Positions 38,186-47,205 of a DNA stretch of 64,000 nucleotides are shown in pieces. Below the pieces are notes generated by a model, which was not told where the DNA came from, made no database searches, and saw nothing but the letters and a program-made list of their open reading frames with translations. Source of the DNA: Burkholderiaceae bacterium (lineage in GTDB: Bacteria; Pseudomonadota; Gammaproteobacteria; Burkholderiales; Burkholderiaceae_C); contig JACKLO010000008.1 of NCBI GenBank assembly GCA_024235915.1, positions 434,001 through 498,000 on the forward strand. Reading direction: 5' to 3'. The translations under genes and the position numbers were made by a program. How positions within the stretch are numbered: position 1 is the first letter of the stretch; each line of letters opens with the position of its first letter.

Positions 38186-40318
38186 CTATCCGCTCAACCG
38201 TCCGCCCGTCTCGGCCAGCCGCACCAGGATCGCCGCCGGCTCGAAACGTGGGCCATGCGCTGCCGCGAGTTCACGCGCTCGCGCCACGAAGGCGGCGACG
38301 CCGATCGTGTCGATGAACTGCAGCGCCCCGCCGCGGAACGGGGCGAAGCCCCAGCCAAAGATCGAGCCGATGTTGCCGTCGGCCACCGAGCGCAACACGC
38401 CCTCCTCCAGGCAGCGCGCCGCCTCGTTGGCCTGGGCGAACATCAGGCGGTCGATCAATTCACGCTGATCCGGCTGCGTGGCCGCCACCGGGAACAGCTC
38501 GGCGAGGCCCGACCACAGCTGCTTGCCGTCGTCGGTGTAGTCGTAGAAGCCCTGGCGCGCCTTCTTGCCGATGCGGCCGGCCTCGCACAGCTGACGAATG
38601 ACGGCCATGCCCGGGTGTTCCGGCACCGTCTTGCCTTCCGCGGCCAGGTCTTTCTTCGTCTGCTCGGCGACGTGCATCGACAGGCTCAGGCTCACCTCGT
38701 CCTGCAGCGCCAACGGCGGCATGGGCATGCCGGCCTGCAGGCCGGCGACCTCGATGCTGCGCGGGTGCACGCCCTCCTTCAGCATCGCGATGCCTTCCAT
38801 CACGTAGGTGGCGAACACGCGGCTGGTGTAGAAGCCGCGGCTGTCGTTGACGACGATCGGCGTCTTGCCGATCTGCAGCACGTAGTCGAAGCCTTTCGCC
38901 AACGTCTCGTCGGATGTGTCCTGGCCGACGATGATCTCGACCAGCGGCATCTTGTCCACGGGGCTGAAGAAGTGCAGGCCGATGAAGTTCGCCGGCCGGG
39001 CGCTGGCCTTGGCCAGGCCCGTGATCGGCAAGGTGGAGGTGTTGGACGCGAAGGTCGCCGACGCGGCGAGCACGGCCTCGGCCTTGGCCGTGACGTCGGC
39101 CTTGATGGCGCGGTCCTCGAACACGGCCTCGATGACGAGGTCGCAGCCGTCAAGCCTCCCATAGTCGGTGGTCGGCGTGATGCGCGCCAGCAGCGCGTCT
39201 CGCTTCTCGGCCGTCGTGCGGCCCTTCTTCAGCGCCTTGTCCAGCAGGCCCTGGCTGTAGGCCTTGCCCTTCTCGGCGGCCTCCGCCGAGGTGTCCAACA
39301 GCACCACGTCGATGCCGGCCTTGGCGGAGACGTAGGCGATGCCCGCGCCCATCATGCCCGCACCCAGGATGCCGAGCTTCTTCACGGTGGACTTGGCCGG
39401 GCCGCGCGGCCGCGACGCGCCCTTCTTGATCGCGCCCAGCTGGAACCACAGCGTGCCGATCATCGCCTTCGACTCCGGCGACATCACGCAGGCGGCGAAG
39501 TAGCGGCTCTCCATCTCGCAGGCGCTGTCGAAGTCGAGCAGGCCGCCCTCGAACACGCAGCTCAGGATGTGCTGCACGGCCGGGTAGTTGCCATGGCTCT
39601 TGGCCGAGGCGATGGACGGTGCGATCGAGAACATCTGCACCGAGGCCGGCGAGCGCGAGTCGCCGCCCGGCCAGCGGAACTTGGGCGCATCCCAGGGCTG
39701 CTGACTCTTCTCGTGCGTGGCACACCAGGTGCGCGCCTTGAACATCAGGTCATCGCGGTCCTGCGCCAGCTCGGTGGCCAGGCCCATCGCCAGCGCCTTC
39801 TGCGGCGCGATGTCGTTGCCCTCGGCGCAGATCTGCAGCGCCGCCTGCTGGCCCACCAGGCGCGGCAGGCGCTGGGTGCCGCCGCCGCCCGGCAGCAGGC
39901 CGAGCTTCACCTCGGGCTGGCCGAGCTTGAGCTTGGGGTCGTCGAGCACGATGCGCGCGTGGCAGGCCAGGGCGATCTCCAGCCCGCCGCCGAGCGCGTG
40001 GCCGGCGATCGCCGCCACCACCGGCTTGCCGGTGGTCTCCATGCGGCGCAGCACGCGCTTCATGTTCATGGAGCCTTCGAAGGCCTGCTCCGGGCGCGTC
40101 CAGGTGAACATGTTGTCCAGGTCGCCACCGGCGCAGAAGTCGGCCTTCGAGCTGGCCAGGACCAGGCCCTTGACGGCCGGGTCGGTCGCCAGGCGCTCGG
40201 CGGCCTCGGCGATGCCAGCCATCAGCGGGTCACCGACGACATTCATCGGCCGGCCCGGCAGGTTCATCGTGGCGACGAGGATGCCGTCGTCGCCCAGGTT
40301 CAGGGTCACTGCACTCAT
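38186..40318 (-). CDS. FadB/FadJ-like enoyl-CoA hydratase / 3-hydroxyacyl-CoA dehydrogenase
   Basis: 710-aa beta-oxidation multifunctional enzyme. Hydratase half with oxyanion HALGGGLE and both catalytic Glu (GGGLE, GQPEVKLGLLPGGGGTQRL). Dehydrogenase half with GAGMMGAGIAYVSAKAG, HFFSPVDKMPLVEI (catalytic His) and C-terminal 3HCDH domain (RQGFYDYT, GWGFAPFRGGALQFIDTIG). Start at 40318, two bases after the thiolase stop. Last gene of the leftward MerR-headed operon; with the thiolase it can complete beta-oxidation of the pathway product. Confidence 0.94.
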   Translation of the reverse strand: MSAVTLNLGDDGILVATMNLPGRPMNVVGDPLMAGIAEAAERLATDPAVKGLVLASSKADFCAGGDLDNMFTWTRPEQAFEGSMNMKRVLRRMETTGKPVVAAIAGHALGGGLEIALACHARIVLDDPKLKLGQPEVKLGLLPGGGGTQRLPRLVGQQAALQICAEGNDIAPQKALAMGLATELAQDRDDLMFKARTWCATHEKSQQPWDAPKFRWPGGDSRSPASVQMFSIAPSIASAKSHGNYPAVQHILSCVFEGGLLDFDSACEMESRYFAACVMSPESKAMIGTLWFQLGAIKKGASRPRGPAKSTVKKLGILGAGMMGAGIAYVSAKAGIDVVLLDTSAEAAEKGKAYSQGLLDKALKKGRTTAEKRDALLARITPTTDYGRLDGCDLVIEAVFEDRAIKADVTAKAEAVLAASATFASNTSTLPITGLAKASARPANFIGLHFFSPVDKMPLVEIIVGQDTSDETLAKGFDYVLQIGKTPIVVNDSRGFYTSRVFATYVMEGIAMLKEGVHPRSIEVAGLQAGMPMPPLALQDEVSLSLSMHVAEQTKKDLAAEGKTVPEHPGMAVIRQLCEAGRIGKKARQGFYDYTDDGKQLWSGLAELFPVAATQPDQRELIDRLMFAQANEAARCLEEGVLRSVADGNIGSIFGWGFAPFRGGALQFIDTIGVAAFVARARELAAAHGPRFEPAAILVRLAETGGRLSG

Positions 40319-40320
40319 GA

Positions 40321-41526
40321 TCAGACTCGCTCGATGATGGTGGCGATGCCCATGCCGCCGCCGACGCACAGCGTGGCAAGGCCGGTGTTGAGGTCGCGGC
40401 GCTCCAGTTCGTCGAGCAGGGTGCCGAGGATGATGCAGCCGGTGGCGCCCAGCGGGTGGCCCATCGCGATCGAGCCGCCGTTGACGTTGACGCGGTCCAT
40501 CTCCACGCCGAGGTCGCGCGCGGTCTTCATCGGCACCACGGCGAAGGCCTCGTTCACTTCGTAGAGGTCGATGTCCTTCGGCGCCATGCCGGCCTTGGCC
40601 AGCGCCTTGCGGCAGGCCGGCGTCGGGCCGGTGAGCATGATGGTCGGCTCGCTGCCGATCACCGCCGCGGCGCGGATGCGCGCGCGCGGCTTCAGGCCGG
40701 CCCTGCGCCCGCCCTCTTCCGAGCCCACCAGCATCAGCGCCGCCCCGTCGACGATGCCGCTGCTGTTGCCGGCGTGGTGCACGTGGCGGATCTGCTCCAC
40801 GGTGGTGTACTTGCGCAGCGCGGTGGCATCGAAGCCCATCGCGCCCATCGCCGCGAACGAGGGCTTGAGCCCGGCCATGCCCTCGACGCTGGCCTCGGGG
40901 CGGATGGTCTCGTCGCGCTCCAGCAGCGTCAGGCCGGCGATGTCGCGCACCGGCACCACGGCGCGATCGAAGCGGCCTTCGGCGCGCGCCGCCGCGGCAC
41001 GCTGGTGCGAACGTGCGGCGAAGGCGTCGACGTCGCCGCGGTCCCAGCCTTCCAGCGTGGCGATCAGGTCGGCGCCCACGCCCTGCGGCACGAAGCCCAG
41101 CTTCTGGTTCACGCGCGGATCCATCACCCAGGCGCCGCCGTCGCTGCCCATGGTCCAGCGGCTCATGCTCTCGACGCCGCCGGCGACCACCAGGTCCTCC
41201 CAGCCGCTGAGCACCTTGGCCGCGGCCAGGTTCACCGATTCGAGCCCGCTGGCGCAGAAGCGGCTCTGCGTCACGCCGGCCACGGTCTGCGCCCACTCGG
41301 CGTCCAGCACTGCGGTGCGCGCGATGTCGGCGCCCTGCTCGCCCACCGGCGTCACGCAGCCCAGCACCACGTCGTCCACCAGCGCGGTGTCCAGGTCCAG
41401 GCGCTGCTGCATCGCCTGCAGCAGTGTGCGCAGCAGCCACACCGGCGTGGCCTGGTGCAGCGATCCGTCCTTCTTGCCCTTGCCGCGCGGGGTGCGCAGG
41501 TGATCGTAGATGTAGGCATGACTCAT
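40321..41526 (-). CDS. Acetyl-CoA C-acyltransferase (thiolase)
   Basis: 401 aa. Thiolase with nucleophile Cys91 in RFCASGLESV, His in GGSIAMGHPLGATG and second Cys in TLCVGGGMG. Motif MRTPRGK-type start (LRTPRGKGKKDGSLH) is that of FadA/FadI-like degradative thiolases. Between the aldehyde dehydrogenase and FadB-like genes, 7 bp and 2 bp apart from them. Confidence 0.95.
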   Translation of the reverse strand: MSHAYIYDHLRTPRGKGKKDGSLHQATPVWLLRTLLQAMQQRLDLDTALVDDVVLGCVTPVGEQGADIARTAVLDAEWAQTVAGVTQSRFCASGLESVNLAAAKVLSGWEDLVVAGGVESMSRWTMGSDGGAWVMDPRVNQKLGFVPQGVGADLIATLEGWDRGDVDAFAARSHQRAAAARAEGRFDRAVVPVRDIAGLTLLERDETIRPEASVEGMAGLKPSFAAMGAMGFDATALRKYTTVEQIRHVHHAGNSSGIVDGAALMLVGSEEGGRRAGLKPRARIRAAAVIGSEPTIMLTGPTPACRKALAKAGMAPKDIDLYEVNEAFAVVPMKTARDLGVEMDRVNVNGGSIAMGHPLGATGCIILGTLLDELERRDLNTGLATLCVGGGMGIATIIERV

Positions 41527-41533
41527 GGCAGTC

Positions 41534-42955
41534 TCATCGGATGAGGAATTTCAGGAGGGCGTCCATGCGGGCGCCATACGGCGGGCCGAAGAACTTCAGC
41601 GCCGACACCGGCGCCTGCTGGAACACCGGCCGCAGCTTGGAGAAGGTCTCGAAGCCCTCGCGGCCGTGGTAGTGGCCCATGCCCGAGGGCCCGACACCGC
41701 CAAAGGGCAGGTCGTGCTGGCCGACGTGCATCAGCGCGTCGTTGACCGAAACGCCACCCGACATCACCTGGTCGAGCACGCGCCCGATCACGGCCTTGTC
41801 GTGGCTGAAGGGGTAGACGGCGAGCGGCCGGTCGCCGGCGTTCACCGCCGCGATCACCTCGTCCAGGCTGCGGTAGCCGCGCAGCGGCAGGATCGGGCCG
41901 AAGATCTCGCGCCGCATCAGCTCGCAGTCTTCCGGGGCGTCGAGCACCAGGTGCGGCGCGATCTTGCGCGTGGCGGCGTCGAAGGCCGGCCCGGGCAGCA
42001 GCGGCACGATGCGGGCGCCCTTCTCGCGCGCCTCGTCCAGGGCGCCGAGCAGGCGCTGGAACGAGCGCACGTCGATGATCGAGGTGTAGTCCGCTGAGGC
42101 CAGCGACGGGAACATGCGCGGCACCTGCTGCCGTGCCAGGCGCACGAAGTCCTCGAGCTTGCCCTGCGGCAGCCAGACGTGGTCGACCGTGGTGCAGATC
42201 TGGCCCGCGTTCAGGCACTTGACGAAGAGGATGCGCTCGGCCGCGGTGGCGAGCGGGAAGTCGTCGGCCACGATGGCCGGCGACTTGCCGCCGAGCTCCA
42301 GCGTCACCGGGCACAGGTTGCGCGCCGCCGCCGCCATCACCAGACGACCGGTGACGCCGCTGCCGGTGAACAGCAGGTGGTCGAAGGGCAACTGCGAGAA
42401 GGCGATGCCGACGCCACCGGTCTCGTCGAAGAACTGCAGCTTCTCGGGCGGAAAGTATTGAGGGCTCTTCTCGATCAGCAGCGCGGCCAGGTGGCGCGAG
42501 TTCTCGCTCATCTTCACCATCGCGCGGTTGCCGGCGGCGAAGATCGCGCTCAGCGGCACAAAGCTCAGGTTGACCGGGAAGTTCCAGGGCACGATGGCAC
42601 CGACCACGCCCAGCGGCTGCGGGATGACGCGGTTCTTCGCCAGCGGGAAGCTGATCCAGTCGGCATGGCGCCGCTGCGGCTTCATCCAGCGCTTCAGGTG
42701 CTTCAGCGTGTGCTTGATGCCGTCGACGGCCGGCAGCAGCTCAGCCAGGCGGGTCTCGTGCGACGAGCGGTGGCCGTAGTCGGCGCTGATCGCGGCCTCG
42801 ATGGCGGCCTGGTTGTCGAGCAGGAAGGCGCGCAGGCGCTTCAGGTCGTCCACGCGCTCGGCATAGCTCGGCACCGGGTGCGCGTGGTAAGCGACGCGCT
42901 GCAGGGCCAGTGCGGACTGCAGGCGTTCGGTCAGGGGCAGGTCGGTCGGGTCCAT
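41534..42955 (-). CDS. calB: Coniferyl-aldehyde-dehydrogenase-type aldehyde dehydrogenase
   Basis: 473-aa NAD(P)-dependent aldehyde dehydrogenase. Class-3-like features: VVGAIVPWNFPVNLSFVPLSAIFAAGNRAMVKMSE, VTLELGGKSPAIV and nucleophile region NAGQICTTVDHV; C-terminal PFGGVGPSGMGHYHGREGFETFSKLRPVF. This matches the CalB group, whose proven substrate is coniferyl aldehyde but which is often found with other hydrophobic-aldehyde pathways. Here it probably supplies the acid for the CoA-dependent steps encoded around it; no acyl-CoA ligase is present in the operons. Confidence 0.85.
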   Translation of the reverse strand: MDPTDLPLTERLQSALALQRVAYHAHPVPSYAERVDDLKRLRAFLLDNQAAIEAAISADYGHRSSHETRLAELLPAVDGIKHTLKHLKRWMKPQRRHADWISFPLAKNRVIPQPLGVVGAIVPWNFPVNLSFVPLSAIFAAGNRAMVKMSENSRHLAALLIEKSPQYFPPEKLQFFDETGGVGIAFSQLPFDHLLFTGSGVTGRLVMAAAARNLCPVTLELGGKSPAIVADDFPLATAAERILFVKCLNAGQICTTVDHVWLPQGKLEDFVRLARQQVPRMFPSLASADYTSIIDVRSFQRLLGALDEAREKGARIVPLLPGPAFDAATRKIAPHLVLDAPEDCELMRREIFGPILPLRGYRSLDEVIAAVNAGDRPLAVYPFSHDKAVIGRVLDQVMSGGVSVNDALMHVGQHDLPFGGVGPSGMGHYHGREGFETFSKLRPVFQQAPVSALKFFGPPYGARMDALLKFLIR

Positions 42956-42975
42956 CGTGTCACCTCAGACGGCGC

Positions 42976-44127
42976 TCACATGGAGCGCGAGGCCAGCTCC
43001 TTCATGATCTCGTTGGTGCCGCCGTAGATGCGCTGCACGCGGGCGTCGACGAAGAGCTCGGCGATCGGGTACTCCATCATGTACCCGTAGCCGCCGAACA
43101 GCTGCAGGCATTCGTCCATCACCCGACCCTGCTGCTCGGACACCCAGGCCTTGGCCAACGCCGCGCGGGCCGCATCGAGCTCGCCCTTGAGGTGCGCCAC
43201 CATGCAGGCGTCGACGAAGGCGCGCGCCGCCAGCACGGTGGCCTGCACCTCGGCGAGCTTGAAGCGGGTATTCTGGAACTCCCAGATCGGCCGGCCGAAG
43301 GCCTTGCGCTCCTTGGCGTAGCGCACCGTTTCCTCGAGCGCCCGCTCCATCGCGCCGATGCCCTGCACGGCGATGATCAGCCGCTCCTGCGGCAGCTGCT
43401 GCATGAGCTGAAAGAAGCCCTGCCCCACCACCTCGCCCAGCAAATTGGCCGCTGGCACCCGCACGTCGTCGAAGAAGAGCTCCGAGGTGTCCTGCGATTT
43501 CAAGCCGATCTTGTCGAGCTGGCGACCACGCCGGAAGCCGGGAGACTGCTCGGTTTCGACGAGTAGCAGCGACACGCCCTTGGCACCCTCCCCGCCGGTA
43601 CGCGCCACCACGATGATCAGATTGGCGTTCTGGCCATTGGTGATGAAGGTCTTGGCGCCGTTCAGCACGTAGTGGTCGCCATCGCGGCGTGCTGTCGTGC
43701 GGATCGCCTGAAGGTCGCTGCCGGTGCCTGGCTCGGTCATCGCGATGGCGCCGATCAGTTCGGCGCTGCACAGGCGCGGCAGGAAGCGTTGCTTCTGCGC
43801 CTCGGTGCCGTAGTGCAGCAGGTAGGGCGCGACGATGGCCGAGTGCAGCCCGCCACCCCAGCCCGAGCAGTTGGCGCGCGACTGCTCGAGCAGGATCACC
43901 GCCTCATGGCTGAAGTCACCCCCGCCGCCGCCGTACTCGGCCGGCGTGGACACGCAGAGCAGCCCGTTGGCCGCCGCCTCCCGCCAGGCCTCGGCCGGCA
44001 TGCGGCCCGCCTCGCGGAACTCGGCCGCGCGCGGCACCCAGCGTTCGGTGATGTAGCGAGACACGCTGTCAGCCAGCGCATGGTGCTCCTCGGTCATCCA
44101 CGGCGAGGGCAGGAGCGGCAGGGTCAT
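42976..44127 (-). CDS. Acyl-CoA dehydrogenase (leftward operon)
   Basis: 383-aa FAD enzyme introducing the alpha-beta double bond in acyl-CoA. FAD/substrate motifs AMTEPGTGSDLQAI and FITNGQNANLIIVV, RKAFGRPIWEFQNTRFKLAE, and catalytic Glu in RIYGGTNEIMKEL. The chain ends SRSM. It overlaps the merR stop by 4 bp and is distinct in sequence from the rightward operon's dehydrogenase, so the locus encodes two desaturation steps or two chain specificities. Confidence 0.93.
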   Translation of the reverse strand: MTLPLLPSPWMTEEHHALADSVSRYITERWVPRAAEFREAGRMPAEAWREAAANGLLCVSTPAEYGGGGGDFSHEAVILLEQSRANCSGWGGGLHSAIVAPYLLHYGTEAQKQRFLPRLCSAELIGAIAMTEPGTGSDLQAIRTTARRDGDHYVLNGAKTFITNGQNANLIIVVARTGGEGAKGVSLLLVETEQSPGFRRGRQLDKIGLKSQDTSELFFDDVRVPAANLLGEVVGQGFFQLMQQLPQERLIIAVQGIGAMERALEETVRYAKERKAFGRPIWEFQNTRFKLAEVQATVLAARAFVDACMVAHLKGELDAARAALAKAWVSEQQGRVMDECLQLFGGYGYMMEYPIAELFVDARVQRIYGGTNEIMKELASRSM

Positions 44128-44603
44128 GCAGGTTTCTCCAGCTTCGCGAGCTGCGAACGCACCTCGGTGTTGATGAGCCGCAGCTCGGCCAGCGTGGCAT
44201 CGATGGCGGCGCGCTTGCGCTCCAGCTCGGCAATCGACGCATCGGTGCGCTCGCGCACCCAGGCCAACTGCTGCTGCCGGCCTTCGCCATGGGCGCCATA
44301 GAGATCAAGGTAGTGTTTGATCTCCTCAAGCGTGGCGCCGATGGCCTTGCTGCGCAGGATGAGCGCCAGTCGCGCCCGATCACGCCGCGTGTAGACGCGC
44401 GCGCCGTTCACGCGCCGCGGGCTGAGCAGCCCCTTGTCCTCGTAGAAGCGGATCGTACGCAGCGTGATGCCGAATTCGGTGCAGAGCTCGGTGATGCCGA
44501 ACAGTTCACCAGCATCGTCCACACGGTGCGACGCGATCACCGCCTGCGCCTGGCTGGCCGCACGTGCGCCGCGCCCTCGCGCCGGAGCCTGAAGGGTGTC
44601 CAT
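44124..44603 (-). CDS. MerR-family regulator, LiuR-like
   Basis: 159 aa. N-terminal MerR winged helix (FGITELCTEFGITLRTIRFYEDKGLLSPRRVNGARVYTRRDRARLALILRSKAIG) then a coiled-coil dimerisation helix with EEIKHYLDLYG. It lacks effector cysteines, which fits the CoA-ester-sensing LiuR type that controls branched-chain acyl-CoA genes. Starts at the ATG 44603 (MDTLQAP). First gene of the leftward operon; a 14-bp palindrome lies 64 bp upstream in the divergent promoter region. Confidence 0.88.
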   Translation of the reverse strand: MDTLQAPARGRGARAASQAQAVIASHRVDDAGELFGITELCTEFGITLRTIRFYEDKGLLSPRRVNGARVYTRRDRARLALILRSKAIGATLEEIKHYLDLYGAHGEGRQQQLAWVRERTDASIAELERKRAAIDATLAELRLINTEVRSQLAKLEKPA

Positions 44604-44666
44604 GCAGCCATCGTAGTGGGCAACCGTGCCGCTTAGGCCCGGGCAATCCCCTAGACGGAATTTGGT

Positions 44667-44680
44667 TGACGTTAACGTCA
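44667..44680. promoter_or_regulatory. Perfect palindromic operator TGACGTTAACGTCA
   Basis: 14-bp palindrome in the 98 bp between the divergent merR and SDR starts. A TTGACG (44666-44671) could be the -35 of the rightward promoter, with TTCAAT 17 bp on as -10; its transcript would then start at about the SDR ATG. The site would control both operons. Confidence 0.75.
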
Positions 44681-44701
44681 CCCTCGCTTTCAATCCTTGG
44701 C

Positions 44702-45586
44702 ATGGCGTCTGTCAACCTTGCGGGCTACCGCAGCGTCTTCCGCCCCGGCCTGTTTGCCGGCCAGGTGCACTGGGTCACGGGTGGCGGCAGCGGCATTGGC
44801 CGCTGTGTGGCGCACGAGCTGGCGTCGCTGGGCGCCACGGTGCTCATCAGCGGCCGTTCGCAGGACAAGCTCGACCGCGTGGCCGCGGAGATCCGCGACG
44901 ACGGCGGGCTGGTCGACACCCGTGCCTTCGACATCCGCGACGAGGACGCGGTCAAGGCGGCCGTGGCATCGGTGGTGGCAGCCCGCGGCCCGATCACGGG
45001 CCTGGTCAACAACGCCGGTGGGCAGTTCCCTGCGTCCATGGCGGCCATCAGCAAGCGGGGCTTCGACGCGGTCGTGGCCAACAACCTCACCGGCGGCTTC
45101 CTGATGATGCGGGAGGTCTTCAACCAGGCCATGGCGCAGCATGGCGGCGCCATCGTCAACATGACGGCCGACTTCCGCAACGGCATGCCCGGCATGGCCC
45201 ACAGTGGCGCTGCGCGCGCCGGCATGAGCAACCTGACGCAGACGGCGGCCTACGAATGGGCCCACGCGGGCGTGCGGGTCAACGCCGTGGCACCGGGCTG
45301 GATCGCCAGTTCCGGCATGGACACCTACGGTGGCGCCATGAAGGCGCTGATCCCGCGCCTGAAGGAGCATGTGCCGCTGCGCCGCATGGGTGTGGAAGCC
45401 GAAGTCTCGGCGGCCATCGTCTTCCTGCTGACGCCGGCCGCCGCCTTCATCAACGGCGTGACGCTTCAGATCGACGGCGCCGCGTCGCTGGGCAGCGAGA
45501 TCTTTCCCATCCCGGCCACGTCGCGGTCGACGCCTTTCGACGGTTTTCACCGCGCCGTGACGCCCGAGGTGCTGAAGTCCTCATGA
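44702..45586 (+). CDS. SDR oxidoreductase, PECR-like (enoyl-CoA reductase type)
   Basis: 294 aa. Rossmann motif TGGGSGIGRCVA and NNAGGQF are present, but the usual YxxxK is replaced by HSGAARAG, and the downstream NLTQTAAYEWAHAGVRVNAVAPGWI closely follows mammalian peroxisomal trans-2-enoyl-CoA reductase (PECR), which has the same SGAARAG. It is therefore likely to act on an enoyl-CoA double bond rather than an alcohol. It heads the rightward operon and overlaps the carboxylase beta gene by 4 bp. Confidence 0.85.
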   Translation: MASVNLAGYRSVFRPGLFAGQVHWVTGGGSGIGRCVAHELASLGATVLISGRSQDKLDRVAAEIRDDGGLVDTRAFDIRDEDAVKAAVASVVAARGPITGLVNNAGGQFPASMAAISKRGFDAVVANNLTGGFLMMREVFNQAMAQHGGAIVNMTADFRNGMPGMAHSGAARAGMSNLTQTAAYEWAHAGVRVNAVAPGWIASSGMDTYGGAMKALIPRLKEHVPLRRMGVEAEVSAAIVFLLTPAAAFINGVTLQIDGAASLGSEIFPIPATSRSTPFDGFHRAVTPEVLKSS

Positions 45587-47193
45587 CGGTGCTCACGTCC
45601 CGGCTGGATCCGGCCTCGCCCAACTTCGCCGCCAACGCGGCCCGCATGCGCGAACGGCTGGCCGAGGCGCAGGCCCTGCAGGCCGCCGTGGTGGCCGAAT
45701 CGGCCAGCAAGCGCGCCCGCTTCGAGCAGCGCGGCCAGCTGCTGCCGCGCGAACGTGTGGCGCGGCTGCTGGACCGAGACAGCCCGTTCCTGGAACTCAG
45801 CCCGCTGGCCGGCCTGGGCATGCACGACGACGACGGGAAGACCAGCGTGCTGGGCGGCGGCAGCATCGTCGGCATCGGCACCGTGGCCGGCAAGCGTGTG
45901 CTGGTCTCGGCCAGCGACAGCGGCATCAAGGGCGGCACCGTGGCACCGATGGGCCTGAAAAAGGCGCTGCGCGCACAGGCGCTGGCGCGCGAGAACAAGC
46001 TGCCGCTGGTCAGCCTGGTCGAATCCGGTGGTGCCAACCTGCTCTACCAGGCCGAGATCTTCGTCGAGGGTGGCCGCACCTTTGCCAACCAGGCACGTCT
46101 GTCGGCCGCTGGCATCCCGCAGGTCGCGGTGGTGCATGGCGCCTCCACCGCGGGTGGCGCCTACCTGCCCGGCCTGAGCGACTACGTGGTGCTGGTGCGT
46201 GGCCGCAGCAGCATCTACCTGGCCGGCCCACCGCTGGTAAAGGCCGCCATCGGCGAGGAGGCCGACGAGGAAACCCTGGGCGGCGCCGAGATGCACGCCG
46301 GCGTCACCGGCCTGGGCGAGTACCTGGCCGAGGACGACGCCCACGCCATCGCCCTGGCGCGCGACCTGCTGGACAAGCTGCCCTGGGACACCGTCTCGGC
46401 GCCGGCCCGGGTCGAGGCGCCGCGATTTGCGGCCGAGGAACTGCTGGGCGTGGTGCCAGCCGACGAACGCACACCCTACGACGTGCGCGAGGTCATCGCC
46501 CGCCTCGTCGACGGCTCGGATTTCCTGGAGTTCAAGGCCGGCTACGCCGCCGACACGGTGTGCGGTCATGCCCGCCTGCACGGCCATGCCGTGGGGCTCA
46601 TTGGCAACAACGGCCCGATCCAGCCCACCGGCTCCACCAAGGCCGCACAGTTCATCCAGCTCTGCGACCAGAGCGGCACGCCGCTGGTCTTCCTGCAGAA
46701 CACCACCGGCTACATGGTGGGCACCGCGGCCGAACAGGCCGGCGCCATCAAGCACGGCAGCAAGATGATCCAGGCGGTGGCCAATGCGCGGGTGCCGAAG
46801 TTCACCATCGTGCTGGGCGGCAGCTTCGGTGCCGGCAACTACGGCATGTGCGGGCGGGGTTTCGACCCCCGCTTCATCTTTGCCTGGCCCACGGCGCGCA
46901 CCGCCGTGATGGGTGGCGCGCAGGCGGCGATGGTGATGGACATCGTCAACCGCGTCAAGCTGCAGCGCGCCGGTCAGCCGGTGGACGACGCTGCGCTGGC
47001 CAAGATGAGCGACGGCCTGCGCCGCCGCTTGGACGCCGAGAGCAGCGCCCTCTTCGGCACCGCGCGCCTGTGGGACGACGGGATCATCGACCCACGCGAC
47101 ACCCGACGCATCCTGGGCCTGTGCCTGGACCTCGCTGCCGAAGCCGAACGGCGCACGCTGCGCCCGAACACCTTTGGCGTGGCCCGCCTTTGA
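45583..47193 (+). CDS. Acyl-CoA carboxylase beta subunit (carboxyltransferase), AtuC/LiuB-type
   Basis: 536 aa carboxyltransferase moving CO2 from biotin to an enoyl-CoA. N- and C-crotonase lobes with SGGANLLYQAEIF, HGASTAGGAYLPGLSD, AGPPLVKAAIGEEA and GNNGPIQPTGSTKAAQFIQLC. Between the ANL and NQAR blocks it has EGGRTFANQA where methylcrotonyl-CoA carboxylase has HFGRIFxNQA, a shorter loop at the acyl pocket, which speaks for a bulkier substrate than 3-methylcrotonyl-CoA (as in geranyl-CoA carboxylase). Substrate is inferred, not proven. The alpha subunit is four genes on. Confidence 0.9.
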   Translation: MTVLTSRLDPASPNFAANAARMRERLAEAQALQAAVVAESASKRARFEQRGQLLPRERVARLLDRDSPFLELSPLAGLGMHDDDGKTSVLGGGSIVGIGTVAGKRVLVSASDSGIKGGTVAPMGLKKALRAQALARENKLPLVSLVESGGANLLYQAEIFVEGGRTFANQARLSAAGIPQVAVVHGASTAGGAYLPGLSDYVVLVRGRSSIYLAGPPLVKAAIGEEADEETLGGAEMHAGVTGLGEYLAEDDAHAIALARDLLDKLPWDTVSAPARVEAPRFAAEELLGVVPADERTPYDVREVIARLVDGSDFLEFKAGYAADTVCGHARLHGHAVGLIGNNGPIQPTGSTKAAQFIQLCDQSGTPLVFLQNTTGYMVGTAAEQAGAIKHGSKMIQAVANARVPKFTIVLGGSFGAGNYGMCGRGFDPRFIFAWPTARTAVMGGAQAAMVMDIVNRVKLQRAGQPVDDAALAKMSDGLRRRLDAESSALFGTARLWDDGIIDPRDTRRILGLCLDLAAEAERRTLRPNTFGVARL

Positions 47194-47205
47194 AGGGGAC
47201 AAGAC

